From assembly GCA_964352715.1 (NCBI GenBank), contig CAYGSU010000023.1:1-50236 (forward strand): 50,236 bases of DNA, written 5' to 3'. The stretch comes from JAVKBW01 sp964352715 (GTDB lineage Bacteria > Pseudomonadota > Alphaproteobacteria > UBA8366 > Aestuariispiraceae). A program made the position numbers and the translations under genes. A model generated the notes under the pieces. The model had not been told where the DNA came from. It saw nothing but the letters and a program-made list of their open reading frames with translations, and did no database searches. Below are positions 42,910 to 50,226 of the stretch, one piece after another. How positions within the stretch are numbered: the first letter of the stretch is position 1; the number at the start of each line of letters is the position of its first letter.

Positions 42910-43655
42910 CAGACAAGCAGGGCCAGGCGCCGGTCCGCATCGCGATGTGGTCCGGCCCGCGTAACATTTCGACGGCGATGATGCGATCGTTCGGCAATCG
43001 CGCCGACTGCGCCGTGATCGACGAACCGTTTTACGGTTACTACCTCGACAAGACCGGCATCGATCATCCGATGCGCCGGGAGGTGCTGGAAACCATGCCG
43101 CACGATTGGCGGCCGGTCGCCGAGGCGTTGTGCGGGCCGGTTCCGGGCGGCAAGCCGGTCTATTATCAGAAACACATGACCCAGCATATGCTGGACGATA
43201 TGGACTGGTCCTGGCTTGACCGGGTGACCAACTGTTTCCTGATCCGCGATCCCGACGCGGTTGTCGCGTCCTTCGCCGAGAAACGAGCCATGCCTGCGGA
43301 GGAAGAGCTTGGCTTTGAACGACAGCGCCGTCTGTTCGACTTTGTGAGGGAACGGACGGGCAGAGCGCCGCTGGTCGTCGACAGCGCCGACATTCTGAAC
43401 GATCCGGAAACAGTGCTTTCTGCCCTGTGCAAAACAGTCGGCATTCCCTTCGACCGGGCGATGCTGTCCTGGCCGGCGGGCAAACGGCAGGAAGACGGGG
43501 TTTGGGGGGCGCACTGGTATAAATCTGTGGAGGCGTCCACTGGCTTCAAACCCGCAGAACCGCGGACAATCGTTGTGCCGGATCACCTGCAGGCTTTTGC
43601 CAAACGCGGCCGCGAGATATACGACTATCTGTATCAGCAAAGAATGACGGCCTGA
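42894..43655 (+). CDS. Sulfotransferase-like P-loop protein
   Basis: A 253-residue soluble protein with sulfotransferase-type nucleotide motifs: an N-terminal PAPS-type loop MWSGPRNISTAMMRSFGN (about 18-35), the 3'-phosphate-type motif FLIRDPDAVVASFAEK (about 114-129), and a C-terminal ending typical of the family. It overlaps the aminotransferase gene by 16 bases and is two bases from the MFS gene, so these three form one operon. From memory, plant and other proteins annotated as 'branched-chain aminotransferase-like' fuse the same two domains, which would suggest they act together. No substrate can be named. Confidence 0.75.
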   Translation: MSGSVADKQGQAPVRIAMWSGPRNISTAMMRSFGNRADCAVIDEPFYGYYLDKTGIDHPMRREVLETMPHDWRPVAEALCGPVPGGKPVYYQKHMTQHMLDDMDWSWLDRVTNCFLIRDPDAVVASFAEKRAMPAEEELGFERQRRLFDFVRERTGRAPLVVDSADILNDPETVLSALCKTVGIPFDRAMLSWPAGKRQEDGVWGAHWYKSVEASTGFKPAEPRTIVVPDHLQAFAKRGREIYDYLYQQRMTA

Positions 43656-43657
43656 TC

Positions 43658-45012
43658 ATGTTCAAGACACCGGCGACACTGGCTCTGACATTCTCTTGCG
43701 TCGGGCATTTTCTGTTTCACTATTTTGCAGCGATGTATTTCACCATCGTTATCGCGCTCGACCGCGCATGGCCGACGTCTTACGAAAACCTGATCGAACT
43801 CTGGACCCCGGCGGCGATCCTGATCGGGCTTGCCGCCCTGCCGGCGGGTCGGCTTGGGGATGTCTGGAGCGCGCCCGGCATGCTGATCATCATGTTTTTC
43901 GGCATGGGCGCGGCGACAGCCGCCTGCGGCTTTGCCGATACGGAATGGATGCTGCTCGGGCTTTTGGCCTGTATCGGCCTGTTTGGCGCAATCTATCATC
44001 CGGTCGGCATTTCCTGGCTGGTGCGCGCATCCGGCGGGGCGACCGGCAAGAAGCTGGCGATAAACGGCGTTGCCGGCGGCCTCGGCGCTGCGGCAGCCGG
44101 CGGCATCACCGGTCTGTTCCTCGAAATCGCAAACTGGCGGGTCGCGTTCATCGTACCCGGGGTGATCTGCGTGCTGTGCGGTNNNNNNNNNNNNNNNNNN
44201 NNNNNNNNNNNNNNNNNNNNNNNNNNNNNNNNNNNNNNNNNNNNNNNNNNNNNNNNNNNNNNNNNNNNNNNNNNNNNNNNNNCGCAAACTGGCGGGTCGC
44301 GTTCATCGTACCCGGGGTGATCTGCGTGCTGTGCGGTTTTGCGATGCTGTACTGTCTGCGAACCGGGCTGATTGCCAACGAAAACGGCGAGAGCGCAAAA
44401 CGCAACGCCACCGGCAAGGGCAACATGCGAGCCTTCGCGCTGCTGCTTTTGCCGATGTTCGCCATCGGGCTGATCTACAACACCACCCAGGCGGCGATGC
44501 CCAAGCTGTTCGAGGAAGGGCTGGTCGACCTGCTGGGCGGCAACCTCGCCGCAGTCGGGTTGCTGGTCGCTGCCGTCTATGTGGCCGGCGCGGCGATGCA
44601 GTTTCTCGGCGGGCATCTGGCGGACCGGTATCCGCTGAAATTCGTTTATCTGATCTGCTGGCTGGGCATGATCCCGATGCTGTTCCTGATGGCGATGACC
44701 GGCAATGCCATGCTGTTTGTCGTTTCCGCCCTGATGGTGGTGCTGAATACCAGCGCCCTGCCGTCGGAAAACATGCTGTTGAGCCGGTTTGCGCCCGCAA
44801 ACCATCAGGGGCTGGCCTTCGGGGTGAAGTTCGTTCTCGCCTTCGGCGCAGCGCCGCTGGGCGTTCTGCTGATTTCATGGACGCGCGAGGCGACGGGCAG
44901 CTTTTCACCGCTGCTGACCGGCATGGCCATATTGGCGACGGTTACCCTGCTGGCGATTGTTCTGCTGCCGGGCGAAACCCGGCCCGATGCGGCAGAAGCG
45001 CCAGCGGAATGA
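43658..45012 (+). CDS. MFS transporter (reading frame broken only by an assembly artefact)
   Basis: A major facilitator permease with about 12 membrane helices. The left part (43658-44182) and right part (44338-45012) appear in different frames because 100 N and a second copy of 55 bases lie between them. Removing these 155 bases from the 1355-base span leaves exactly 1200 bases, that is 399 codons plus stop in one frame, the normal MFS length. Features include the GRLGDVW loop between early helices and GHLADRYPLK in the second half, both MFS loop motifs. It starts two bases after the sulfotransferase-like gene and probably exports or imports that pathway's compound. Confidence 0.85.
44128..44337. 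repeat. Duplicated 55-base contig ends flanking a 100-N gap
   Basis: Bases 44128-44182 are identical to 44283-44337, with 44183-44282 all N between them. This is what a scaffolder leaves when two overlapping contig ends are not merged. It is a technical duplication, not a biological repeat. Confidence 0.95.
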
Positions 45013-45016
45013 TCAG

Positions 45017-45421
45017 CTAGTCTTTCAGCTTTTTCTCACCGGTCAGTTCCAGTTCGTCTGCGCCGACCTTGCGATAGAAACAGGTGCGGTAACCGACATG
45101 GCAGCACCCGCCATCGCCCTGTGGCAGAACTTTCAGCCAGATGGCGTCCTGATCGCAATCCGTCAGCATTTCGACGACTTTCTGGATCTGCCCGCTCGTC
45201 GCACCCTTGTGCCACAGTTCCTGGCGGCTGCGGCTCCAGTAATGCGCCTCGCCGGTCTTACGGGTCGCTGCCAGCGCTTCGGCGTTCATGTAGGCCACCA
45301 TCAGCGGCGCGCCGGTCTCGGCATGGGTGACGACCGCCGGTATCAGCCCGTTGGCGTCGAAGACTGGATCGAAGGCCGACCCTTCCTCGCGGTCATGGCG
45401 GCTTGAAACTTTATCGATCAT
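45017..45421 (-). CDS. hisI: Phosphoribosyl-AMP cyclohydrolase
   Basis: The third step of histidine synthesis: opens the adenine ring of phosphoribosyl-AMP. The 134-residue protein has FDANGLIPAVV, VAYMNAEALAATRKTGEAHYWSRSRQELWHKGATSGQIQ and the metal-binding cysteines in TDCDQDA and GGCCHVGYRTCFYR. It is the single-domain form, without the HisE part. It is separate from other his genes, as is common in alphaproteobacteria. Its stop lies four bases from the stop of the MFS gene on the other strand. A HisA-like protein at 29412 is not linked to it. Confidence 0.95.
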   Translation of the reverse strand: MIDKVSSRHDREEGSAFDPVFDANGLIPAVVTHAETGAPLMVAYMNAEALAATRKTGEAHYWSRSRQELWHKGATSGQIQKVVEMLTDCDQDAIWLKVLPQGDGGCCHVGYRTCFYRKVGADELELTGEKKLKD

Positions 45422-45467
45422 CTTCTGTTCCTCTGCTTTCGAAGCGGCACCTTAGAGATTGGCAGCC

Positions 45468-46397
45468 TTAGATAAAAGTCCCGGCCAGCGTGACGGGCAG
45501 GCCGCCCAGACCGGTCTTGAAATGGGCGACGCCCGGCGCGGTTTTTGGGTCGATCCCGCCAATGTCGAACGCCTCGATTCCTCTGTTTTTAAGTTCGGTT
45601 ATTCCATACCATAACAAAAGGTTATGGGCGTTTTCTTGTCTTGTGCCTGAATTAGACCACCCGACCTGATAGGTTGCGCAACGCCCTGTTATAATGAACA
45701 GAACAGCAGCGACCGGCGTTCCGTCGAGTGCGGCTGTGGCGACGCACAGTTCGTCCGGTAGCAGTCGTTGCAGCACGGCTGCCGGCGGGCCGGAATAGGC
45801 AATTTCCTTCTTGTGGCGTTCGTATTGTTGCATCAGCCAGGACGGATCGTTCGAGAAACTGACCGAAAGGTTGCCCTGCATCGCCTTGCGAAGCTGGTTG
45901 CGCCATTTGCCATCCAACCCTGCCATAAGGTCCGCTTCGGACGTCCTGAGATCAAGCCATGCCGTCTGATACCCGGCGAGGATGCGGTTCAACCCGGTTT
46001 CGGAGAGGATCGCGCGAACCGCCTCGCTGTCCGGCAGGTCGGGCATCAGCGTGCACCAGTTCAGTTTCCATGCCGGAAACGCCTTCTTGATCGCGGTCAG
46101 GGCGGCGACCTGTTCGGGCAGGATCGCCGACCGGTCGAAAACCGGCCCCTGGATCGTTTTGACATGATGGCAGCCCGGCGCCATGCGGCGGATATACACC
46201 TGGACCAGGCCGATGACATCGCGATTGGCCAGCACGAAACCGCGTCGGATTTCGCCGCCTTCCACCGCGACGGTCGCCTCTCCGAAGGACCAGGAGTGGA
46301 ACAGATTGGCGCGCGGGCAGTGTTCAAGGTGGCGGTTCCAGTCGCTTTCGGTTATGTCGGACGGGGAACCGGCCCAGTGTAGGGTTATGGAACGCAT
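45468..46397 (-). CDS. FemAB/GNAT-like acyltransferase family protein
   Basis: A 309-residue protein resembling the GNAT-fold FemAB-related family (peptidoglycan bridge-type aminoacyl/N-acyl transferases). Typical features are NLFHSWSFGEA near the N-terminus, GPVFDRSA, the middle block LDGKWRNQLRKAMQGNLSV, and a second GNAT half with ATAALDGTPVAAVLFIITGRCATYQVGWS, AHNLLLWYGITELKNRGIEAFDIGGID and KTGLGG. Proteins like this transfer amino-acyl or acyl groups to cell-envelope lipids or sugars, often in exopolysaccharide loci. No such locus is here, so the substrate is unknown. Divergent from the small membrane protein. Confidence 0.72.
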   Translation of the reverse strand: MRSITLHWAGSPSDITESDWNRHLEHCPRANLFHSWSFGEATVAVEGGEIRRGFVLANRDVIGLVQVYIRRMAPGCHHVKTIQGPVFDRSAILPEQVAALTAIKKAFPAWKLNWCTLMPDLPDSEAVRAILSETGLNRILAGYQTAWLDLRTSEADLMAGLDGKWRNQLRKAMQGNLSVSFSNDPSWLMQQYERHKKEIAYSGPPAAVLQRLLPDELCVATAALDGTPVAAVLFIITGRCATYQVGWSNSGTRQENAHNLLLWYGITELKNRGIEAFDIGGIDPKTAPGVAHFKTGLGGLPVTLAGTFI

Positions 46398-46430
46398 GCA
46401 ACCGGTCCGCAGCAGACGGGGGGAACGGCG

Positions 46431-46736
46431 ATGGCGCGCCGGGCAAGGAAGAAGACGAAGGCAACGGCAGCGGCGTCAGCCGCGCTGAAGGGCCGTGAAA
46501 CAACGGCGCCACGCTCTGTCGACGATCCGACAACCGCGGATATTCTGGCGAATGCCGACCGGGCCCGCGCACCGAAACGGGAAAAGTTTCTCGACCGGCG
46601 GCTCGGCCGCAGCCGTCTGACATGGCGCGCGGTTCTGCTGTTCATGCTGGCCTGCATCCTCCTGGATATAGGGCTTTATGCGGTGTTCGAACTCGGTCTG
46701 GGCAAATGCTACGGGATTCTTTGCCTGTTGAACTGA
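46431..46736 (+). CDS. Small basic single-span membrane protein of unknown function
   Basis: A 101-residue product not recognised as any family. The first 65 residues are basic and rich in Ala/Lys/Arg (MARRARKKTKATAAASAAL), followed by one membrane helix at about 69-90 (AVLLFMLACILLDIGLYAVF) and a short tail with two cysteines. The positive-inside rule puts the long N-terminal part in the cytoplasm. ATG 46431 follows GGGGGAACGGCG. Codon use looks like its neighbours, which supports a real gene, but there is no family evidence. Confidence 0.5.
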   Translation: MARRARKKTKATAAASAALKGRETTAPRSVDDPTTADILANADRARAPKREKFLDRRLGRSRLTWRAVLLFMLACILLDIGLYAVFELGLGKCYGILCLLN

Positions 46737-47010
46737 GGCGGCGCAAGCCATGCCGGGACAGCGGCGTCGATTACCGGTATGTTTCCGGGTGGATCAGAAT
46801 GTGCGGTATTATTATACCGCTATTCTAGATAACTGTTTTTATTGATGAAAAAACGGCTGAAATGGTTTGACTTACCCGAACCGGACCAGTAGATACCCGC
46901 CCGTCGTCATCAGTTCGTTTGCCGTTCTGATAGGCGGAAGAAACAACGAACGACACCGGGAAACGCGCTCCATCGCGGCGACCGGACGAAACAGCAAGGA
47001 CATGGCTGAA
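46737..47010 (+). promoter_or_regulatory. Leader and promoter region of rplM-rpsI
   Basis: A 274-bp gap with no gene. It holds a perfect inverted repeat GCGGTAT-TATT-ATACCGC (46803-46820), possibly the terminator of the small membrane protein gene or an operator. A promoter-like pair TTGACT (46867-46872) and TAGATA (46890-46895) has 17-bp spacing. The mRNA leader would be about 110 bases, long enough for ribosomal-protein control, but I could not fold a known motif. Confidence 0.45.
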
Positions 47011-47484
47011 ATGAAAACCTATTCGATGAAGCCGTCGGAAGTGAACAAGCAATGGTTCGTGATTGACGCGGACGGCATGGTGCTGGGCCGCATGGCGACC
47101 GAAATTGCAAAGATCCTCCGCGGTAAGCACAAGGCCGGCTACACCCCGCATGTCGATTGCGGTGACAATGTCATCGTCGTCAACGCGGAAAAGGTTCACC
47201 TGACCGGCCGCAAGCGGACCGACAAGGTCTACTACTGGCATACCGGCTATCCCGGCGGCATCAAGAGCCGGACGGCTGAACAGATTCTGGAAGGCGAGTT
47301 TCCGGAGCGGGTTGTTCACAAGGCGGTTGAACGCATGGTGCCGCGTGGCCCGCTTGGCCGTCGCCAGATGAGCAACCTTCGGGTCTATGCCGGTGCGGCG
47401 CATCCGCACGAAGCGCAGAACCCGGTTACCCTCGACCTCGCTGCCCGTAACTCGAAGAACACACGGAACATGAACCATGGCTGA
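47011..47484 (+). CDS. rplM: 50S ribosomal protein L13
   Basis: A 157-residue L13. It begins MKTYSMKPSEVNKQWFVIDADGMVLGRMAT and contains GDNVIVVNAEKVHLTGRK, YYWHTGYPGG and VERMVPRGPLGRRQMSNLRVYAG, all standard L13 blocks. ATG 47011 gives the usual N-terminus; ATG 47002 in the same frame would add MAE and sits too close to the AAGGA site. The end overlaps rpsI by 8 bases, the usual rplM-rpsI pair, so translation is coupled. Confidence 0.96.
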   Translation: MKTYSMKPSEVNKQWFVIDADGMVLGRMATEIAKILRGKHKAGYTPHVDCGDNVIVVNAEKVHLTGRKRTDKVYYWHTGYPGGIKSRTAEQILEGEFPERVVHKAVERMVPRGPLGRRQMSNLRVYAGAAHPHEAQNPVTLDLAARNSKNTRNMNHG

Positions 47485-48016
47485 CGAAACCCAAACGGTT
47501 AACGACCTGTCCCAACTGGGCGATGCAATGGCGGCTGCCGGCACATCGGCCACGCCGGCAGCAGCGGGCGCATCGGCCCCGGTTGACGCAGCAGCGCCGG
47601 CGAAACCGGCAGAACCGGTTATCGACGAATTCGGCCGTTCCTATGCAACGGGACGCCGCAAGAGCGCGGTCGCCCGTGTCTGGATCAAGCGCGGCAGCGG
47701 CAACATCTCGGTGAACGGCAAGAATCTGGCGACCTATTTCGGCCGCCCGGTGCTGCAGATGATCGTTCAGCAGCCGTTCGATGTCGCCCAGCGTGAAGGC
47801 GAATTCGACGTCGTCTGCACGGTTCGCGGCGGTGGCCCGTCGGGCCAGGCCGGCGCGGTGCGTCACGGCATCTCACAGGCGATGACCCTGTTCGAACCGA
47901 CCCTGCGTGGCGTTCTCAAGCAGAACGGCTTCCTGACCCGCGACAGCCGCAAGGTTGAACGGAAGAAGTACGGCCGCGCGAAAGCCCGTCGTTCCTTCCA
48001 GTTCTCGAAGCGTTAA
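47477..48016 (+). CDS. rpsI: 30S ribosomal protein S9
   Basis: A 179-residue S9. A 45-residue Ala/Pro/Thr-rich N-terminal extension precedes the core (YATGRRKSAVARVWIKRGSG; GQAGAVRHGISQAM; LTRDSRKVERKKYGRAKARRSFQFSKR). The C-terminal tail reaches the P-site tRNA in the ribosome. Extensions of this kind occur in some alphaproteobacterial S9 proteins. Its last 52 bases (47966-48017) are repeated at 50175-50226, so the 3' end is probably a chromosomal attachment site; the copy here keeps the gene intact. A terminator follows at 48041. Confidence 0.96.
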   Translation: MADETQTVNDLSQLGDAMAAAGTSATPAAAGASAPVDAAAPAKPAEPVIDEFGRSYATGRRKSAVARVWIKRGSGNISVNGKNLATYFGRPVLQMIVQQPFDVAQREGEFDVVCTVRGGGPSGQAGAVRHGISQAMTLFEPTLRGVLKQNGFLTRDSRKVERKKYGRAKARRSFQFSKR

Positions 48017-48017
48017 T
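47966..48017 (+). repeat. Left direct repeat: rpsI 3' end (candidate att site)
   Basis: These 52 bases, from AAGTAC to CGTTAAT, recur at 50175-50226 with only two differences (G/A at 47972 and G/A at 48010). They encode the last 16 residues of S9 plus the stop. Short direct repeats made of a gene's 3' end are the usual mark of tyrosine-recombinase integration. Confidence 0.85.
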
Positions 48018-48040
48018 TTTTCGCTTCTGCGATTTTCAGA

Positions 48041-48067
48041 AAGGGCTCGCTTCGGCGGGCCCTTTTT
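48041..48067 (+). terminator. Rho-independent terminator of rplM-rpsI
   Basis: AAGGGCTCGC (48041-48050), tetraloop TTCG, GCGGGCCCTT (48055-48064) with one G-T pair, then TTTTT. Confidence 0.85.
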
Positions 48068-48103
48068 GGTTCGATCGGTTTCTGCGGAACTGGAGAGTGC
48101 GAC

Positions 48104-48319
48104 GTGTTTGAGCCCTGCGATTGCGGAAGCGGTGCGACCTATCTTGCGTGTTGCGGCCGGCTGCATGCCGGTACGCCGGCTAACACCGCCGAACAGCTGA
48201 TGCGGTCGCGCTATAGCGCGTTCCGGCGCGGAGACGTTGCCTATCTGCTGAAAAGCAGGGCGGCGGAAACCAGGCCCCTGTCGCTGTCCCTGGACCCGGG
48301 TCAGGAATGGACTGGATTA
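48104..48319 (+). pseudogene. ychJ: Truncated YchJ-family (SEC-C zinc motif) gene
   Basis: Starts at GTG 48104 after a GGAGAG site and gives 72 codons of clear YchJ sequence: the SEC-C zinc motif CDCGSGATYLACCGRLHAG, then LMRSRYSAFRRGDVAYLL and LSLDPGQEWTGL. The family normally continues for another 70-90 residues with a second domain. Here identity stops abruptly at about 48320, where base composition changes; the frame runs on to 48559 with unrelated residues. YchJ is a small protein of unknown function. The cut marks the left edge of the AT-rich block, so the gene was probably broken by insertion or rearrangement. Confidence 0.75.
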
Positions 48320-48368
48320 CCGAAATCAGCAGCATCTGCAAGTACGGAGCCTAAATTCTGTAACTTAT

Positions 48369-48539
48369 TCAAGACTCTTGAAGATTCCGTGAGCACTTTT
48401 TGCTTCTTGATTGATCTTGGGATTCTTGAGGAGCTACTGCTTGCCTCATTGCGCTTCGTGCATTCTCTGACCATGAACCCATCCTTTCAGTTGCAGATGC
48501 TATCTCACTTTCTAACCAAGACTTTTTATCTTTATCCAT
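48369..48539 (-). CDS. 56-residue ORF translationally coupled to the anti-phage deaminase
   Basis: Minus-strand ATG at 48539-48537 overlaps the deaminase stop codon (TAATG), with GGGGAAGG four bases upstream as a strong ribosome site, and runs 56 codons to TGA at 48371-48369. The product starts MDKDKKSWLESEIASAT and is hydrophilic and Ser/Gln/Lys-rich with one Cys and no membrane segment. It is not a recognised family. The coupling suggests it is translated together with the deaminase and could be a partner or inhibitor. The C-terminal part may be shortened, since the island's left edge is only about 50 bases beyond its stop. Confidence 0.5.
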   Translation of the reverse strand: MDKDKKSWLESEIASATERMGSWSENARSAMRQAVAPQESQDQSRSKKCSRNLQES

Positions 48540-50059
48540 TAGCCTTCCCCAGAAGTTAGTTCGCTTATAATAGATAGTGATTCGACTATAGGTGTTTCCT
48601 CAATTAAGTAACTCGGTGTTTTTCCAGCTCTCGGTAGACTTTCAGAAGGCTGCCACTCAACAGTCCGACCTTCACTGTTTTTCCGAACAGGCATTTCGAA
48701 AAAATCGATAAATCTATTTGGTGCGATGCCAAGAAAGGGTTCAAACTTAACAGCATCACTATCCGCGCCAATTTCATTGTCGACTTGAACAATTTGACCA
48801 TAAAGGTCTTTTGTCATCGATTTCGGATATGGTTCTATATATACAATTCTCCTTATTCCGGCTGCGATAATATGCCTAGCACACATGTGGCAGGGAAATG
48901 TGGTGCAATAGACAGTTGCATCCCGTATGGATAAACCTCGGCGCGCGGCGCTAGTTATAGCTGACATTTCAGCGTGAACTATTCGTCCAAATTCAAGGAT
49001 GTTTGCTACTCTAGTTGATTTTAGTGGGGCAACTTTCGAATAGAGAGCTTGCTCAGTTTTTTCCTGTGTTGATAACTTCGAAAATTCTTCAGATAGCCAA
49101 TCTTTTGGTAATGCTTCAAATATTTCGTTTACAATTTCAAATTTCATTTTGGCGCTTGAGTCATAACCAAGCTTAAAGTCTCTATTATCCTTTGCAGTTG
49201 ATCCACTCCCTTCCCAGTATGAACCACCTCCGGATTTCGGTACTTCGTTGCAGCCAGAAGCGATAATTTCTCCATCTTTGCTAGTTATGACTGCTCCAAC
49301 CTGACGCGAAAGATCAGCAGATCGCAAAGACGCAGATTCGGCATGGAACATCCCATATTCGTCTACTGTAGGTGTTCTAAATGGATGGTGAAAAATTATT
49401 TCAATGAAGCGTTTAACTTGTTCGTCTAAGTTCTTGCCTTCTGTCATGTCAAAGAAGACATCTGCAGAAGGAAACGTCTCTCTAACATTCTGGCCGAAAT
49501 CTGTTGCGACTTCTTTCGCATCACGAACAATTAGTAATTCTGCATTCTCTTCATAATCGGAATTGTTAAAATTTCCGTAAGATTTAGCAATACGTTCTGC
49601 CAAAGAGCTGAGCCTTTGATGTTTAGGAGTATAAATCGAAAGAACATAGAGACTTTTATCATAAAGTTGTCGAAGCAGTTCTATTTCACGTGGATGCTTA
49701 AGTGAATTGAAAATAAATGCACCTGAGTTGATTGGTTTATCTGGCTCACCGTTCTTAGATCGTCGAATATCCAGGACTTTTGATATAGCCAATCTTGCTA
49801 CTGCGTCGCCATTTTTAAAATGATTACGCAGTTTCTCGCCTGCATCCATTGAATTGTTTATGCGTGCGTCTTCAGAGGTTTGAACTTTACTGTTCAATTT
49901 GGGAAACTTATCTGTTTCTTTTAATAATGCGCTTAATCTAATCGGCAGAGGTTCGTATTCAACAGTTCTCAGTTCGTTTTCTAGTATGTTTTGAAATCGA
50001 GTTAAATCGGTTCCAACTGCTCCCACAAGTGCAATAAAAATTTCTGGACGATTCCTCAC
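48539..50059 (-). CDS. Anti-phage dCTP deaminase (DCD / AvcD family)
   Basis: A 506-residue two-domain protein. The N-terminal half has a kinase-like P-loop region (IALVGAVGTDLTRF, residues 8-22, without a full Walker A Lys) and an AFIFNSLKHPREIELLRQLY block typical of AvcD-type proteins. The C-terminal half is a zinc-dependent cytidine/dCMP deaminase fold: RQVGAVI (252-258), catalytic HAE at 362-364, and PCHMC with Cys390 and Cys393. Members deaminate dCTP/dCMP during phage infection and so drain nucleotides for phage DNA synthesis; some are held in check by an RNA, AvcI. The start is GTG 50059. The gene is far more AT-rich than the rest of the window, which points to recent transfer. Confidence 0.88.
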   Translation of the reverse strand: MRNRPEIFIALVGAVGTDLTRFQNILENELRTVEYEPLPIRLSALLKETDKFPKLNSKVQTSEDARINNSMDAGEKLRNHFKNGDAVARLAISKVLDIRRSKNGEPDKPINSGAFIFNSLKHPREIELLRQLYDKSLYVLSIYTPKHQRLSSLAERIAKSYGNFNNSDYEENAELLIVRDAKEVATDFGQNVRETFPSADVFFDMTEGKNLDEQVKRFIEIIFHHPFRTPTVDEYGMFHAESASLRSADLSRQVGAVITSKDGEIIASGCNEVPKSGGGSYWEGSGSTAKDNRDFKLGYDSSAKMKFEIVNEIFEALPKDWLSEEFSKLSTQEKTEQALYSKVAPLKSTRVANILEFGRIVHAEMSAITSAARRGLSIRDATVYCTTFPCHMCARHIIAAGIRRIVYIEPYPKSMTKDLYGQIVQVDNEIGADSDAVKFEPFLGIAPNRFIDFFEMPVRKNSEGRTVEWQPSESLPRAGKTPSYLIEETPIVESLSIISELTSGEG

Positions 50060-50174
50060 CTTAACTCTCTTTTCTGGCTGCTTGATTCGTTTTATCTACT
50101 TTAAAGTATTATTTTTCTTTTTGAAGTATAGATAATTTTTTTTGATCATTGATGGTCGCAACTTCAAAGGGATA
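50060..50174 (-). promoter_or_regulatory. AT-rich leader of the anti-phage deaminase gene, possible structured RNA
   Basis: 115 bases upstream of the deaminase start. It contains a 12-bp perfect palindrome TACTTTAAAGTA (50097-50108) and a wider imperfect inverted repeat, TTATCTACTT (50092-50101) against AAGTATAGATAA (50123-50134). These could form an operator or an RNA hairpin. In the V. cholerae AvcID system a small RNA near avcD controls the deaminase; whether this leader encodes one is a guess. No clear -35/-10 pair was found. Confidence 0.35.
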
Positions 50175-50226
50175 AAGTACAGCCGCGCGAAAGCCCGTCG
50201 TTCCTTCCAGTTCTCGAAACGTTAAT
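50175..50226 (+). repeat. Right direct repeat: displaced copy of the rpsI 3' end (candidate att site)
   Basis: 50 of 52 bases match 47966-48017. It still encodes KYSRAKARRSFQFSKR plus a stop (Gly to Ser against the left copy), but nothing upstream of it is S9-like, so it is only the tail. After the stop the sequence (CCTGCGTTTC) differs from that after the left copy, and the window ends ten bases later. Confidence 0.85.

Larger units (their letters stand above)
47966..50226. mobile_element. Candidate small defence island integrated at the 3' end of rpsI
   Basis: Between the two 52-bp direct repeats lie the rpsI terminator, a truncated ychJ, a 56-codon ORF and an anti-phage deaminase gene. 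The part from about 48320 to 50174 is strikingly AT-rich against its surroundings. The first 300 bases after the left repeat still look like the host chromosome, so the AT-rich block may have its real left edge inside ychJ and the locus may have been rearranged or hold stacked integrations. No integrase gene lies inside; it may be beyond the contig end or lost. Confidence 0.65.

Noticed and set aside
44128..44337. Tandem repeat or frameshifted MFS pseudogene
   Set aside because: The repeat copies abut a 100-N gap and collapse to one perfect frame, so it is an assembly artefact.
48340..48347. AAGTACGG as a third partial att site inside the island edge
   Set aside because: Eight bases match the start of the 52-bp repeat, but the identity ends there; too short to support.
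48320..48559. Plus-strand continuation of the ychJ frame as a real fusion protein
   Set aside because: The residues after codon 72 have no family match, the composition changes, and the stretch is antisense to the coupled small ORF.
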